Below are positions 23,245 to 34,680 of a stretch of 64,000 nucleotides of DNA, one piece after another. The notes under the pieces are model-generated. The model was given only the letters and a program-made list of their open reading frames with translations. It was not told the DNA's origin and did no database searches. The translations under genes and the position numbers were made by a program. Source of the stretch: Hydnum rufescens UP504 (taxonomy: Eukaryota; Basidiomycota; Agaricomycetes; Cantharellales; Hydnaceae); NCBI GenBank assembly GCA_014904985.1, contig MU128924.1, forward strand, positions 207,743-271,742. The letters run 5' to 3'. Within the stretch, counting starts at the first letter, position 1, and each line of letters opens with the position of its first letter.

Positions 23245-24741
23245 CTATGCAGCTTCCACCATGAGGAACACACGAACGACGACCTCCCCAATACAAGCAT
23301 CCGCGCACCGCTCCTTAAACCGCTCCACTGCAGCCCCCCGACCAGACATATATATTGAAAGCAGTCCATCTAGTAGCCTGTCTCCAAATAATTGGAGGGT
23401 GTTGCACTCAGGTTTGTGAGCCTTCCAAGAGGCTCTCTGGCATTCCCGACTGCAATAGGGTATTGTTTTGCATGCCGCACATCGAAAGACCTTGTTGGAA
23501 GTCATTGCATGCGGACATGATATCGCCCGACAATTAGTGTCTGAGAGGTAGTCTAGTACAGTTGCGAGGGCGAATGCCCAAAGATCGTCCGGATGGACGG
23601 ACCGTGCAAGGCATTTACGCGCACGGAGCGCAAGAGAACGATAGGATTCGGTCCCGATGGTGGGATCGCGGGGGAAAATGAAAGGGGTAGGTGAGAGATA
23701 GAGAATGAGGGCAAGACATATGTCCTGGTGCTCTACAGAGACGTCGTTAGGAAACTGAGAGACCCACACGTCGTGGAGATGGGGCGAGAGCCATAGACGA
23801 GCGAGATCTTGACAGATTCGAAGCAGCTGGAGAGAACGATTCGGGGCGCCGGTGAAGCCCACAAGACATGGATCGCTCTCCGCAGCCATCATATTCTTGA
23901 GAAAGACGCAAAAGTTATTGGCCACAAAATCGAAGATCGCTACCGATTGCTGGGTTGTGTCCTTGGTTAAACGACCATCAGACACAACAGGACTGCTGGA
24001 GAGGAAGCCATTTTCTTTGACGAAGTGCCCCGCCCATTCCATGACTACCGAGCTGAACCACCAGGTCTTAGCATCGGTCAAATTATGTAGCCTTGCAGCC
24101 TCGCCTATCGCTCTCAAGAGCAAACTTGCACCAGGAAAGTCTAAAACGGGGATCCAATACCCCGCCGAATCGATAAAAATTTTCCCACCAACAGGCAAAA
24201 CATCCCCGATTGTTTTGGGCCACATTCGCGATGTATTTCCCCTACGAGTGGTAGGGGAAGAAAAATAGAGACCCGGTGGACCCGGTAAATCAGGTGCTGT
24301 CTCCGAAATGTCCACCATTGCAGAGGCATACATGGCGAGCACTTGGTTGGTAATGTATTCAAGGAATCGTGTGGGGGGAACAGGAACGGGCCGGGCATAG
24401 CGATGCACCAACCCTGTTATATAATCTGCTGTGTCGCAATTGCAAACGTCGGAGGGCGGATCCTTGAATGGGGACACTAGGGACACCCACCGCCCGCATT
24501 CCTTAAGGAATTCCGGATGCTGGCTTCTAAGGGTCCTAGGCAAGGAATCCGTTGGCAGGAGGCGTTTATAGATATTGATCGCTTGCAGTTCACCTACAAG
24601 GGCATGCAAGCAGCTGTTTGGTTTTGTATAATCATCACAATCGATGAACCCCTTCATATCCAGTGTGAGTTTATTTAACACCCGGGATAGCTCCCATGTC
24701 GTAGGTGGCGCGGTGGACGGAGGGAGAGCCATTGGACCCAC
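23245..24741 (-). CDS. MYND-type zinc-finger protein
   Basis: Single exon, 498 residues. The MYND finger is at roughly residues 416-449: CPHAM...FRCAACKTIPYCSREC, then QRASWKAHKPEC, with the Cys/His spacing of the family. MYND domains mediate protein-protein contacts. The long N-terminal region (1-415) resembles the helical uncharacterised region of many basidiomycete MYND proteins; no SET domain is seen. An alternative in-frame ATG lies four codons downstream (MGPMALPP). It is divergent from EMC8/9, with 74 bp between the two start codons. Confidence 0.85.
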   Translation of the reverse strand: MGPMALPPSTAPPTTWELSRVLNKLTLDMKGFIDCDDYTKPNSCLHALVGELQAINIYKRLLPTDSLPRTLRSQHPEFLKECGRWVSLVSPFKDPPSDVCNCDTADYITGLVHRYARPVPVPPTRFLEYITNQVLAMYASAMVDISETAPDLPGPPGLYFSSPTTRRGNTSRMWPKTIGDVLPVGGKIFIDSAGYWIPVLDFPGASLLLRAIGEAARLHNLTDAKTWWFSSVVMEWAGHFVKENGFLSSSPVVSDGRLTKDTTQQSVAIFDFVANNFCVFLKNMMAAESDPCLVGFTGAPNRSLQLLRICQDLARLWLSPHLHDVWVSQFPNDVSVEHQDICLALILYLSPTPFIFPRDPTIGTESYRSLALRARKCLARSVHPDDLWAFALATVLDYLSDTNCRAISCPHAMTSNKVFRCAACKTIPYCSRECQRASWKAHKPECNTLQLFGDRLLDGLLSIYMSGRGAAVERFKERCADACIGEVVVRVFLMVEAA

Positions 24742-24815
24742 AAAAAGTGGGGTCGGCTATTCCCGTAGCACAGCATTGCGCAACTGTCACAACGTAACTT
24801 GAGTCTCGAGCAACG
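24742..24815. promoter_or_regulatory. Compact bidirectional promoter region
   Basis: Only 74 bp separate the start codons of the divergent MYND and EMC8/9 genes. Both core promoters and 5' leaders must lie here or overlap the neighbouring coding region. No TATA box seen, as is usual for housekeeping genes. Confidence 0.5.
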
Positions 24816-25616
24816 ATGGGAACATATACTTTAAACAACACTGCATACATAAAACTTGTTCTGCATGCCGCCAAACACCCCCATGCACCTGTAAATGGCG
24901 TGTTGCTAGGGGTAAAGTCAGGTAATGACGTGTCGATTGTGGACACTGTTCCCCTCCTGCATCATTGGACCAGTTTGAGCCCCATGATGGAAATTGGCCT
25001 TGATCTCGTCAGTTCAGTCTCGAAATGGGTCGCCTTTTAGACTGATAATTTTTGGCGTGCTTATCAAATATATGGTGTTTGATAGGCTCGCTCACATGCT
25101 GAAGAGCGGCACCTCAAGATTGTCGGGTACTATCAGGCAACCGAACGACCCAATGACCCTGTCCTCGTTCCGGTCGGCGAGAAGGTATCAGCGGTTATAA
25201 AGGAGGGATTTGAAAACGCGTTTGCATTAGTGGCGAGTGTCCATCGAGGGCTATCGCCTTGCCCACTACTGAGAATTCTGTGTAGATTGATGGATCGTCT
25301 CTGGGATCGGGTGATCCAGCTTTGATTGTATGAGTGCCATACGTTTCCTGTCGTCCGAATATACTGACCCCCTTCTATTCAATAGCCGCATCTTCCCTCG
25401 ACGTCCAAGGGGGTCACGGAATGGCTTCCCCAAACGCCAATATCTGGGTCTACTGGACAATTTTGCCTGGCGGATCCTGCATCACCTAGCGTCGCTCTCG
25501 AAGCCGTGAGGGTTCAGGGACTGCATCACCAATTCGGGGATTTCGATGACCATCTCGAAGACGTGACTATCGATTGGTTGAGAAACGCGCCCGTTTCGTA
25601 TTTAATTTCGCCATGA
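24816..25616 (+). CDS. EMC8: ER membrane protein complex subunit 8/9 homologue
   Basis: Exons 24816-25007, 25086-25232, 25286-25327, 25386-25616 give 203 residues, the usual size of this family. Family features are the MPN-like start (YTLNNTAYIKLVLHAAKHP), HAPVNGVLLG, VSIVDTVPLLHHWTSLSPMME, LKIVGYYQATERPND, and the conserved C-terminal GDFDDHLEDVTIDWL. EMC8/9 is a soluble cytosolic subunit of the EMC, which inserts tail-anchored and multipass proteins into the ER membrane. Intron 2 (25233-25285, 53 bp) has a GC donor (GCGAGT...TGTAG); splicing there restores FALV-IDGSSL. Fungi usually have one EMC8/9 paralogue, so the 8 versus 9 choice is arbitrary. Confidence 0.9.
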
Positions 25617-25749
25617 TCCCTTGGTGTCATTCCGATGCACCAGTGATTTCTCACTGCTTTGTGTAATTGGACAGCAGTACGATTAAAGGCTGATATCACA
25701 GGCAATATTGTGCTACATGTACACAGACAAGGAGGGATGGAACGAGCTT

Positions 25750-27029
25750 CTATGTCCTCGCAATGTTCTGGTAATGGGTGCTTGGAAAGTCATACGCTTG
25801 CAGGAATACGCGATCCTTCTCGCGTACCAACCATCTGGTTCAAGACACATTAGACTTATTCATTGCATGTGCCAACCATGGCACTTACTTCATCAATTCG
25901 GTTACATATTCCTTCAGCAATGCTACCGATACATCGTCCATCGTGGTATGGCTCACCATCTCAGGTAATTTAACTATTGAGTTCGAAATAAGGAAACTGA
26001 AAGTACTGGAGCGTACGACACGAACCGAGTAGTCGACAAAGATGTTCAGCGCCATATATGGCACTCATCTCCTTTTCGGTGCCTGGAGCGACGTGTTGCC
26101 CAGTGATATATTTCTTCCGCATTTCAGCATATTGCGCACGCTCGAAACGGTATAAAAGTGTGCTGCCTAGCGAACGATCAAAATAGGTCCGCAGTCCTGC
26201 AATGAGGGTTGGCAGTAGGGCTACTGCTTGTCTGCACCAGGCGACTAGGTTAGGCGAGGGTGTACTACAATCTTAAGAGACGTGACCGACGGTGGAGGAT
26301 TGGGAAGAGCGAGGATATATCCTTTAAACTCTTCCAAGAGTTGTTGTACGGTGGGCTCCCGAGGAAGTGTGACAAGCTATGCAGATTTATACGAATGAGA
26401 CCGGGAAGCGGTTACTGCAGGATCAATGTCCGACCTGATTGTTCTTCGTTATGGCTTCCCAATCGTCCACCAAGATCACCTTGAGGATGTCGGGTATCTC
26501 AAGCTTTAATTCGGGCTTCTTCACACCATCGTCCTGTAGATGAATAAGATGGAGGCGACGTCAATGAAGGATAAAGGAGTATGGATACCCACATCGTCTC
26601 TCCTTCGTTTTCGGCTCCCTTCGTGTGCCCGCCCATCTTTACGTCCTCCACCTGAAGTGCCGCCAGATTTCGAATTATGTGTGCCCGAACTGGAAGCGGC
26701 CTTCGCTTTCTTGTCAGCAGCGTAAGATTCTGCGTTGATAACCTTCTGTTTCGCAAGGTTGATATCATTATATTTGAGAAGCCGCTCCTGGGGAACCCAT
26801 TCGTCCCAGCTAGATAATCACACAGGGAAAGATATTAGGTGCCTGAAGACCAGACAAAACCGGACGCTCACGTCTGTTTCCAGCCTTTGTAATGGACAAA
26901 ATAATGATAACCGGGAAGCCCAGATTTAGTGTTTGTTTCGTCCCATAGCTCAACTTTGAGGATCTTCGCTTCGTAGATAACTGGGCCGTGATAGCAGAGT
27001 GTGCGCTCGTTGACGCCAAATACGGCCAT
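25750..27029 (-). CDS. EAF3: MRG-domain chromatin protein (Eaf3/MRG15)
   Basis: The chromo-barrel starts at MAVFGVNERTLCYHGP (27029) and continues YFVHYKGWKQT-WDEWVP across intron 26871-26810. A Lys/Arg-rich linker follows (GSRKRRRDD), then intron 26592-26534, then the MRG domain: LEIPDILKVILVDDWEAITK, intron 26434-26377, LVTLPREPTVQQLLEEFKGY, LLPTLIAGLRTYFDRSLGS, LLYRFERAQYAEM, and the C-terminal WLVREKDRVFLQAYDF ending at 25750. At least six introns are implied; the splice between the LPNPPPS block and the AWCRQAVALLPT block (about 26300-26235) is not resolved. Eaf3 recruits NuA4 acetyltransferase and Rpd3S deacetylase to H3K36-methylated chromatin. A longer in-frame start (27089) is possible. 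The gene is convergent with EMC8/9, with 133 bp between the stops. Confidence 0.88.
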
Positions 27030-27089
27030 TGCATCCGAAGTAGGTTCGGTATTCTCCGCTACTTCAAGATTCCAACACATGTCTGACAA

Positions 27090-28083
27090 CGAACCATTCT
27101 ACATACGGTAGGTGACTCGTGAATTCATATATGGACTTTGCGGAAACTTATTGTGCGTTGGATTCCCCCTGTGGCCTCGTACGGACCCCAGTTACTAGTC
27201 AGTTCGGTTTTCTTCCTACGATAATTTCCTCACGCTCAACACAAACCTTTTTCTCCCTTCCTGGATGCCATCCCTTGGATTGCTCTATATTGTGAACACT
27301 TCTCGTAAATGCTCTTGACTCTCACGATAATCGCGCTCAGCGTTGGCCACTCTGGCAAACATGGGCACGAATTCCTCGAGTTCGAATACGATAATGGGCG
27401 ACTTCGTTATGCAAACAATTCTAATTACCGGAATGACAGTCTGATTCGAAAAGAAAGTAGGTCGCCGCTCATTCCCAAGGCATAAGACCTTCGATCTGTG
27501 AGCGTTTACAACGTTTTGACGGCGGCGGCAGTGTATATTTCACCCCTAGTTGTCAAGGAGTTGAAACGGATCGTCGAGTCGAGCGAGATAGTCAAGTATG
27601 TGGTCATCTCTCATGTATCCGTATCTTAGTGCGAGTCACGATCGCACGAACTAACACACTCCCAGGGAGGACGACACGAATTGGCCCAAAAAAAATATCG
27701 TGGGCAAGCAAGAGATGGAGATTCGGATCGGAAGTGATCACATTGCATTCGAAGTTAGTATCTCGCGGCCGCTGCGTTGGAACTGGCTGATCGGGGTTAA
27801 TCTTCACAATGTAGACCGCAAAAATAGGTTCCCTGGTTGATGTCCAGGACAGCGAGGACCCCGATGGATTGAGAGTGTTCTATTATCTTGTTCAAGATCT
27901 CAAGGTACGCAGCTCACCTGCGCTGATCGTTTCCTCTGAAATGACTCGACGGCTGGTCTTTTGTTTCCCCGACGCAGTGTTTAATATTCTCCCTCATCTC
28001 TCTTCACTTCAAGATCAAGCCAATATAATGTCCCTAAGGGAGTGCAAGAGGGTGCGGAAGTCAAGCCCCATCGGCATACCGTT
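27090..28083. other. Region upstream of EAF3, no gene recognised
   Basis: It contains a minus-strand frame at 27604-27807 with FECNVITSDPNLHLLLAHD, protein-like but unassigned, possibly part of the degenerated C-terminal region of the NLR gene to its right. The EAF3 promoter should lie near 27090-27300. Confidence 0.3.
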
Positions 28084-29950
28084 TCAGGCACTCCCATGTA
28101 CGCACACGCTGTATATAACCTCATATAACATCGTTTTTGGCACATACTTCATCATCACTTCATCATCCGTTCTGACAGCCAACCGACTCCTTTCCCAGAA
28201 GTTGGTCATTCCAAGAATTTCACTGACAGTCACATCACGGAGTTCATTGTGTATATACGTCGCAATATCGGGCGGGGTCTGATAAGTCGGGATGTCGTTC
28301 ACAAGCATGATGTCAACCCCGGATGGCGGAGACCGCAAAGCATCTTGAACATCGAGCTCATACCTTGAAGTGACTACGACTCGAGGGCTAGGAGCGAACT
28401 CTGAGACTCGCTTTGTTAGAATGGCGCGCATCGGCGTGAGCTATGACATCTCCAGATTCGTCGAATGCGTCGATGAAAATAACAGTCTGCCCCATGGCCT
28501 CATTGTCCTCGAATGATGAAACAATAAAGTGCTGGCACTGCAGTTTGCTGTCAAGGGTGTTCGCATCGCGGTGTCGGTCTTGACAGCATCAACCAGGCGC
28601 TGCTTCCGGGAGTCGTCGAGGTCGGCAAGGTCTCGAGCGATCGTACTAAACAGGTTTGTCGGGTTTGTTGCGAGGATGTATTTGTGTCGAAACCATAGTG
28701 CGACCCCTTGCGTCCAAGCTCAGAAAGGCGTTTCGCGCGTGAGCGAAGGATCGACGATTCCTCCACACCCGCCGTGCCGCACAACCAAAGCACACGAGAC
28801 GATTCGGTAGAATCCAATGTTATTGAGCCACTTGAATCCGAGGAAAGTGTCTGCTGCAACAGCCCAATGGACTATAGCGTTGATGATCTCGGTGCGTGTG
28901 CCTCGTAAGTACCCTTTATCCAGATCGTGATGTGCCTCGGGGCGTATTTTAGTTCGCTGAACACCTGCAAATCCTCTATGGACCATATTAGAACGCGGAT
29001 TTTGACCGAAGAAATAGAAGCACTTACGGACTTCAATCACGACGTCCACGCCGCGATGCGTAATGACGGAGTATTGTATGTTCGCACGATCAATCAGATT
29101 CCGTCGAGTGTCCAGGGTTGCCTTGTAGGTAGTGATCGGTATGTCCACAAGAGAAACCGAGTACTTTACAATGTGTTTGACTGGGATCCACGCCGATTCA
29201 GTCCTTGAGGAAGTAGCTCAGGCGGGATTCCACATACCGAAGGACTTGTCCTAGTCCCGGATGAAATACGTGCACTCCATTATTTGGCGCAGTATTTGGT
29301 TGACGATGTCGTGATCTCTTTTCGAACGATTCTTCACCCACTCGGCTTCGTCGGCAAAGGAGCAGCTATTTGCCATAGTACGAACTAATCCCATCACTTT
29401 CGCGTCTCGCTCACTCTGCGTGGAAGTAATCTAACGGAATGCCAGTGAGAAAGCACACAGATACAAAACTTGATTCTAGTCGCTGCTGAGACAACACTCC
29501 ATGCTAGCCTGATTCAAGGGTGAGCCTGTTTGTAAATACTTAGTAGTCGCGAGGCACGGGTGATTCGGGATGAAACGTGCCTCAGCCAGAATATCGGCAA
29601 CTTTGACAAGTGTACCTTGGCCACTCAACAAGGGCTGTCAAGCATTAAACTAGGCCGTGATTTCTGTTGCAAGTGGCCTAGTAGCTTGACTGGCGTGGTT
29701 GACAACGGCTAGTCCGGTCCCTAGGTGCTCGGTAGCCTGGTTCACGTTCTGGACGGCCTCGCGGGTGGGTACGAGAGAGGATGCCACACATATTGTCAAG
29801 CCCCCGAATTTGTGGTGCGTGTCACCCTTCAAATCGAGCCGTATCACTGTAGGGATGCAGACTGTGGGTGAACGTGGCCCTCTCTTCACATAAACACGAG
29901 CACGTTCACCTTGGTCTGTTACGGAGGAGAGATCCAAAGTACACGAGCAA
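28084..29950 (-). pseudogene. Decayed NACHT/STAND (NLR-type) gene
   Basis: Right to left: an N-terminal helical region in fragments (29937-29200); the linker GTRTEIINAIVHWA (about 28895-28855); the P-loop block VLWLCGTAGVEESSILR (28790-28740), where the Walker A GKS is replaced by EES; HYGFDTN; Walker B VIFIDAFDESGDV (28490-28445); and VVVTSRYELDVQDALR with [13 protein letters not shown] (28380-28240). Blocks are in different frames with stops between them. STAND NTPases act in fungal non-self recognition and programmed cell death. The lost Walker lysine and frame breaks mean it is dead. No WD40 or ankyrin repeats remain downstream. Confidence 0.7.
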
Positions 29951-30397
29951 CGATCCGCCCCGAACGTCCAAAACGACCGTCGTGCAAATCTATACTCATT
30001 CTGCTATCAATGGCTGTCAGAGTCACCGTGCTGCCGAGAGTGTGTGAATAAAGGTTGACGAAGTATGCGTGCGCGGAGGAGACCTACAACTCATCCCTGA
30101 AGGGATCCTTACACATCACGGCATCATGTGTTGCTTTGGTCACCTCGCACTGCATACTCCCCTTTTTCTCCCTCCGGGAGCGCCCCACTGATGTCGCCTG
30201 CATTTGGGTGCCAGAATGCACAGAGTGAGACCATCGATGTTGGCAGACTAAACTTGAAAGAGATCACTTGCTGAGGTTGCTCATCCACGGCAACTTCCGG
30301 GAGACTCGCCCACTTGAGCTTGTTGACGCAGAGGAATGAGTTCTGCCCAGCTTGCCTCCAATGTATCCTCCGCTCCTATCTATTATTTGGTGTCTAA
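29951..30397. other. Intergenic, no gene seen
   Basis: The boundary between the gene-bearing region and the AT-rich repeat region falls in or just after this stretch. No coding signal. Confidence 0.3.
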
Positions 30398-30539
30398 GGG
30401 TCTGTTCGGATACCCCAGAAACGTTTCAAAGAAATGTGTTTCTCAATATAAGAACAGCAAAACAACCTGAAATGTTTCACCATTTTTATATTGAGAAGTA
30501 TGTTTCTTTGAAATGTTTCTGGGGTATCCGAACATGCCC
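30398..30539. mobile_element. Tourist-like MITE (PIF/Harbinger type)
   Basis: A 142-bp near-palindrome. The left arm starts GGGTCTGTTCGGATACCCC and the right arm ends GGGGTATCCGAACATGCCC, each about 55 bp and meeting at an ATATAA-rich centre. It is flanked by TAA on both sides (30395-30397, 30540-30542), the 3-bp duplication typical of Harbinger elements. No coding capacity. Confidence 0.8.
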
Positions 30540-31139
30540 TAAATTTAATGCTTGCTTCTTTAGTCCTCAGTATGAAGTCATCCATATGGAGCCCCCTGGT
30601 GTGGTGCTTTCAGAATGTTCAGTGATATTGCATTCATCACAAAACTCTGTGGCTAGCACATACACCAGAACATTAGGATCTTCAGATAGGAGAAGTTTGC
30701 TCAACCTCACCTTGGAACCCCAGCTTTGAGCAGAGTCTACCACCCTTTGCTGCAAGATCAACCAATTCAATCAAATTCCAGTTGCTTGCTGTCACATTTG
30801 CAGTCTTTGAGGCCCTTGATCTCATCCATGCTTATTGTGTGAAGCCCCAAGTGCCCTGATCTGGTGAGTCCTGGGTTCTGCACATGTGGAACCTGAATGC
30901 AACACCACTTGTGGGACTGTCATTGGCCATGATCATGGAACAGGTGATAGTGGCATGTTCATGAATTGATTGTTGACATGTACATGATAGGGAAGAAGGG
31001 CATGAGGATGAAGGGGGACACAAAGAGGAGCAGGTCATGGTTCAGGAGCAGGCTTGTTTGTGCCCCACTAAGGCTGATTGGAATTTCTCTGACTAGTCCA
31101 GGAGTACCAGTGACAGTGTCAGGGTCCAGGGAAGAATAT
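30540..31139. other. Repeat-derived AT-rich sequence
   Basis: Rich in TG and CA, poor in CG. Short frames only. Likely an eroded flank of the repeat at 31140-32050. Confidence 0.3.
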
Positions 31140-32050
31140 TAAAGAACATACATCCCTCCACCATCACTGGTCTCATTCCAGGACAGTGAACACAAGGACA
31201 TTGCATTGGCCTGATGACTTTGTTCCTGCTCCAGATATCTTTCCCACTTTGATTTATTATGGAAGACCTCTCCCTGAACTCCCACCATGTACTCCTGGAG
31301 GCTGGTCAACAGTACTTGAGGCCCACTCATCTGCCCCAGTAATGGCTCCTGTGGTCTGTGTTTGGAGTATGAGGAGTTGATTATGTAATCAGGTCAAGTA
31401 TGAATGAGAAATCCCTAATATGATTGATGAGGAGGTCATGAAGCAAGGATTACATAATGTTGCAAAAGATGAGAATGTGGAGAAGCAAGCAGAGGGAACT
31501 GAATTCTCAAGGAGACTTGAGATGAGAGGAGGGATTTAGTGAGAAGAGACAATCACAGGAACATATATTCTCAATCTTCTAAGGAGTGAGAATACAAAAC
31601 TAGCTACTTATATACTAAAGACCAAAAGGGGATTATTAAGGAATTATTAAGGGAAGTGGAGGAGGATATGTGGCAGGGGATATGTGGAAGGGGATGAGTG
31701 AGAAATGATATGTGGCTAGTGTGCTGATTGCACCATGGTTTGAGGATAGGTCAGGTGACCATGGGATAGTTGTGGTAATCTCTTGTGTGATTGAGGTCAT
31801 CAGTATGACTCATGACAGTCTGGTGGAAAAGTAGAGTGTGCAGTGCCAGCCTGAGGGTTGGGGTTGTACCCATGCTTAGAAATTGTTGGAACTGGGGTGC
31901 CAAGATGTACCCTAGTACTACAAACTAGCATGAAGATGAAGATAGCTTGAAGATGAAGATAGCATGAAGATGAAGACACAAATGGAACAACAACTGGGTG
32001 TTCAAGAGGGACTAGTTCCTGGGCATAAGCAATATCTGCCAAATGTGACT
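31140..32050 (-). repeat. Dispersed repeat, inverted copy of 10641-11350
   Basis: Reverse complement matches 10641-11350 in block order. It includes a frame reading VHLGTPVPTISK and another reading LQEYMVGVQGEVFHNKSKWER. It also contains a short tandem run of AGCATGAAGATGAAGATA at 31930-31975. The copy is CpG-depleted relative to the 10.6-kb copy. Confidence 0.5.
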
Positions 32051-32676
32051 CAATGCCACAGTAGGTAAAGCTGGTGCTTGATGGGGTATTCAGGGCCTAC
32101 AGTGACAGGGACTCAAGAGCTCCCCTGGTGCTGTGTGCTATTTCTGGTTCAGGGCCTTATGTGACCCTCAGCAAGTCAGCCAGTTCTCCATGGGTTGTTA
32201 ATATAAGGATCTGGGACTATGTAAATATGGTCCCAGCCTCATGGCATGCCATTTAATTAGTTAGGTTTCATAGTAGCTACAGGTGTTGTAAGCAGGAAAG
32301 GAAGGGGGGGATCTCTACTACAGTTGATGATATTAAATTGAGAACAAAGAGTGGGGGCCACAAGGTCAATTCATATGTTCAGGTCCATATGAATGGGGGT
32401 CTTTTGGATGGGAGGAAATCTGCTGTAAGCAGTAGTTGCCCGGGCAGGAGTATGGTTGCTGAAGTCAGGTTTTGGTCTGCTTTGGGCCAAAACTGTAACC
32501 TGAACTGGTTCAACAAATGGGCTTCAGGGCCAAACTGTAACCTAACCACAGGTTAGGTTTTTTATTGGTTAAGTTCTGGTTAAACTGAGGTTCAAACTGA
32601 AACTGGGAATCACAAGAAAATTATGATACATCTATGTGGACTATGCTTGGATCCCCTCCTCAGCATCCCATTTCTC
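32051..32676. other. AT-rich repeat region, no gene seen
   Basis: Contains the repeated phrase AACTGTAACCT (near 32490 and 32530), otherwise nothing recognised. Confidence 0.3.
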
Positions 32677-33110
32677 TCACTTTCCCCTTTCATAAGCCTT
32701 CTTGGCTTCCATTTCCTGCTTACAGGCCCTCCACAGATGTCCCTTGGCAATCTGAATTGCACCAAAATGTTCTGATGTCAGTCTTGTGTGTGAAGATGAG
32801 TCAGTGTCCTTGCTAGATGAGAACATTCTCTCACAGGGAACTGAAGATCCCTGAATAGCCAAGTAATCTTGTGCCATGGATGCCAGCACAGGATACTGGC
32901 TTGCATGATCCTGTTATCTTCATCAGTACATGGATCTAATAAATAATACTGTGCTGCTAACTTTCCACCACATCAGCATGCCGAAATTTTCCTCAGGAGC
33001 TAAGGCATCTGAAAGGTATCCATCAAATTCTTTGCATGTACCTGACTCCATTGCCTCTTTGGCCCAGTGTGGAAGATAAAAACATCCAATATCAGAAAAT
33101 GTGAATATCC
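32677..33110 (-). pseudogene. hAT transposase C-terminal remnant
   Basis: The frame 32889-32677 reads LASMAQDYLAIQGSSVPCERMFSSSKDTD and then GAIQIAKG, the dimerisation (hATC) motif of hAT transposases. Upstream (33110-32890), in other frames, come EFDGYLSDALAPEENFG and MWWKV, also typical of the region before hATC. Stops and shifts separate them. No TIRs identified. Confidence 0.7.
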
Positions 33111-33189
33111 ATTGATCCCAGCCTAAGGAATGATCATGTGACCTATTATGAAATTAATTATGGCTATGCATGAAAACAGAATTCATTTG

Positions 33190-33600
33190 ATTACTCTGTC
33201 AATTTTGATCAGGAAGGTACACCTATATAACACTTGGAAAGCCATGATTCACACCTTTCAAATGATACCAAACACAAGTCAAACAGACCAAAACTGCACT
33301 CTCCAGACCAATATTACTATCAAAATCCGGAATTTCCAGTAAAAAAATGAATTTCTCCATCAGTTTGCATTCAATCCTCTTGAAACAACTGTGCCTAGAA
33401 AGATATACAAAATACACATCCAATGGTACTAAGTATGCAAACAACAGATTTAAACTGAGCTCTACAGAACAATATTACTATCAGAATCAACACCCATTAG
33501 TATTTTACAAATTTCTCTGTCAGTTAGCATCTGATCTGCTCGAAACCACCACACCCAGAAAGCTGTTAAAAATCTGCATCAAATGATATTAAGAACGTCT
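33190..33600. repeat. Short tandem array, ~160-bp period
   Basis: The phrase (A)TTTCTCCATCAGTTTGCAT recurs at about 33190, 33350 and 33511, and CAATATTACTATCA at 33309 and 33470, giving a period near 160 bp over about 2.5 copies with divergence. A related, inverted segment is at 44270-44490. Confidence 0.6.
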
Positions 33601-34605
33601 ATTACAGATGCAAACAGTTGTTTCTGCATCAAATCCCATCCCATGCACTTGTCCCCATTATCAACCAGCAACAAAAACATCTTAACCACTGGACTACAAA
33701 CAAATTAATCTCCAAGAACTTGGAAATATCCTTTGATTTCATCTCCCATTGCCACAAATAACTTCTAGAACTTCACAGATAAGAAAGATAACACCTTAGC
33801 AACCCTTTTGTTCTGTTTATGAATGACTCACTTTCCTTGCAACCACTTTATGAAAGATAACACCTTCTTAGCAACCCTTTTGTTTTGTTTATGAATGACT
33901 CACCCTCCTTAACAACCCTATTGTTCTCACCTATGACTCACATATGACTCACCTAGGAGTGAGTCATATTCTTTAAACGCAGCCACCTTCAGAAAGGCAT
34001 AAAAGCTGGTAGATTTTCCTGTATCCCCCCATCTCCTCACTGCTGGGAATATACTACTGTCTACAAATCTGCTTGCATCTGAAGAGAGTACTGATCTAAA
34101 GCCATCTGGAGCTAAGGCATATACAAGGTTGTTAAGACTAAGTCACAGGAAGCCCTCTATGTGAAATACTAAGCCAAGGATAGTTGCAGGACCTAAGGTT
34201 AGAGTTGCTGGACATCCAAGGAAAGGTGAGTAATAACAAAGTCAAGTCAGAAGAAGAAAGAAACACATTGACACACTAAATTGAGCTTGAACTAGTCTAG
34301 AACTCTCTTTAGAACCCACATTTTGACCAGGAGGACACAAATAAGTACACACAAATAGCAGTAAATGATCCAATACAACATGTATAAGCCTGTCATAAGC
34401 ATCTCACAATATATCATTGACTATAGCTAGTCCATACCACCACCTTATCCATCACTGAATACCATACACAACTTGTTAGAGAGTGATCAACCATCAGAGT
34501 GAACCAGCCCATTGAATAAAAACAGAAATACAGTCTCCCATATACACACTGGCTGAACCAGAGTTTGATTTGACAGTCATTGGAGCTCCCAATCCTTCTT
34601 CTATA
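33601..34605. other. Region upstream of gypsy copy 1 (possible 5' LTR)
   Basis: Contains two near copies of TTAGCAACCCTTTTGTT(C/T)TG (about 33798 and 33859), the palindromic ATGACTCACCTAGGAGTGAGTCAT (in two halves around 33955) and a TATA-like GCATAAAAGC (33998). The primer-binding site follows at 34609, so a 5' LTR probably ends at about 34605, but I could not find a matching 3' LTR to delimit it. Confidence 0.4.
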
Positions 34606-34680
34606 ACTGGTGGTCCTTACAGGGGGAGTTTTCACTTTGATACACCTTTCACCTCTTCCAAAACATTTCAATCTAACAAC

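Noticed and set aside
26230..26302. A simple intron joining the LPNPPPS block to the AWCRQAV block in EAF3
   Set aside because: Candidate GT/AG pairs give the wrong phase or an intron of only ~22 nt, so I left the junction unresolved rather than invent one.
30394..30585. Short frames containing SDTPETFQRN on both strands
   Set aside because: They are translations of the palindromic MITE arms.
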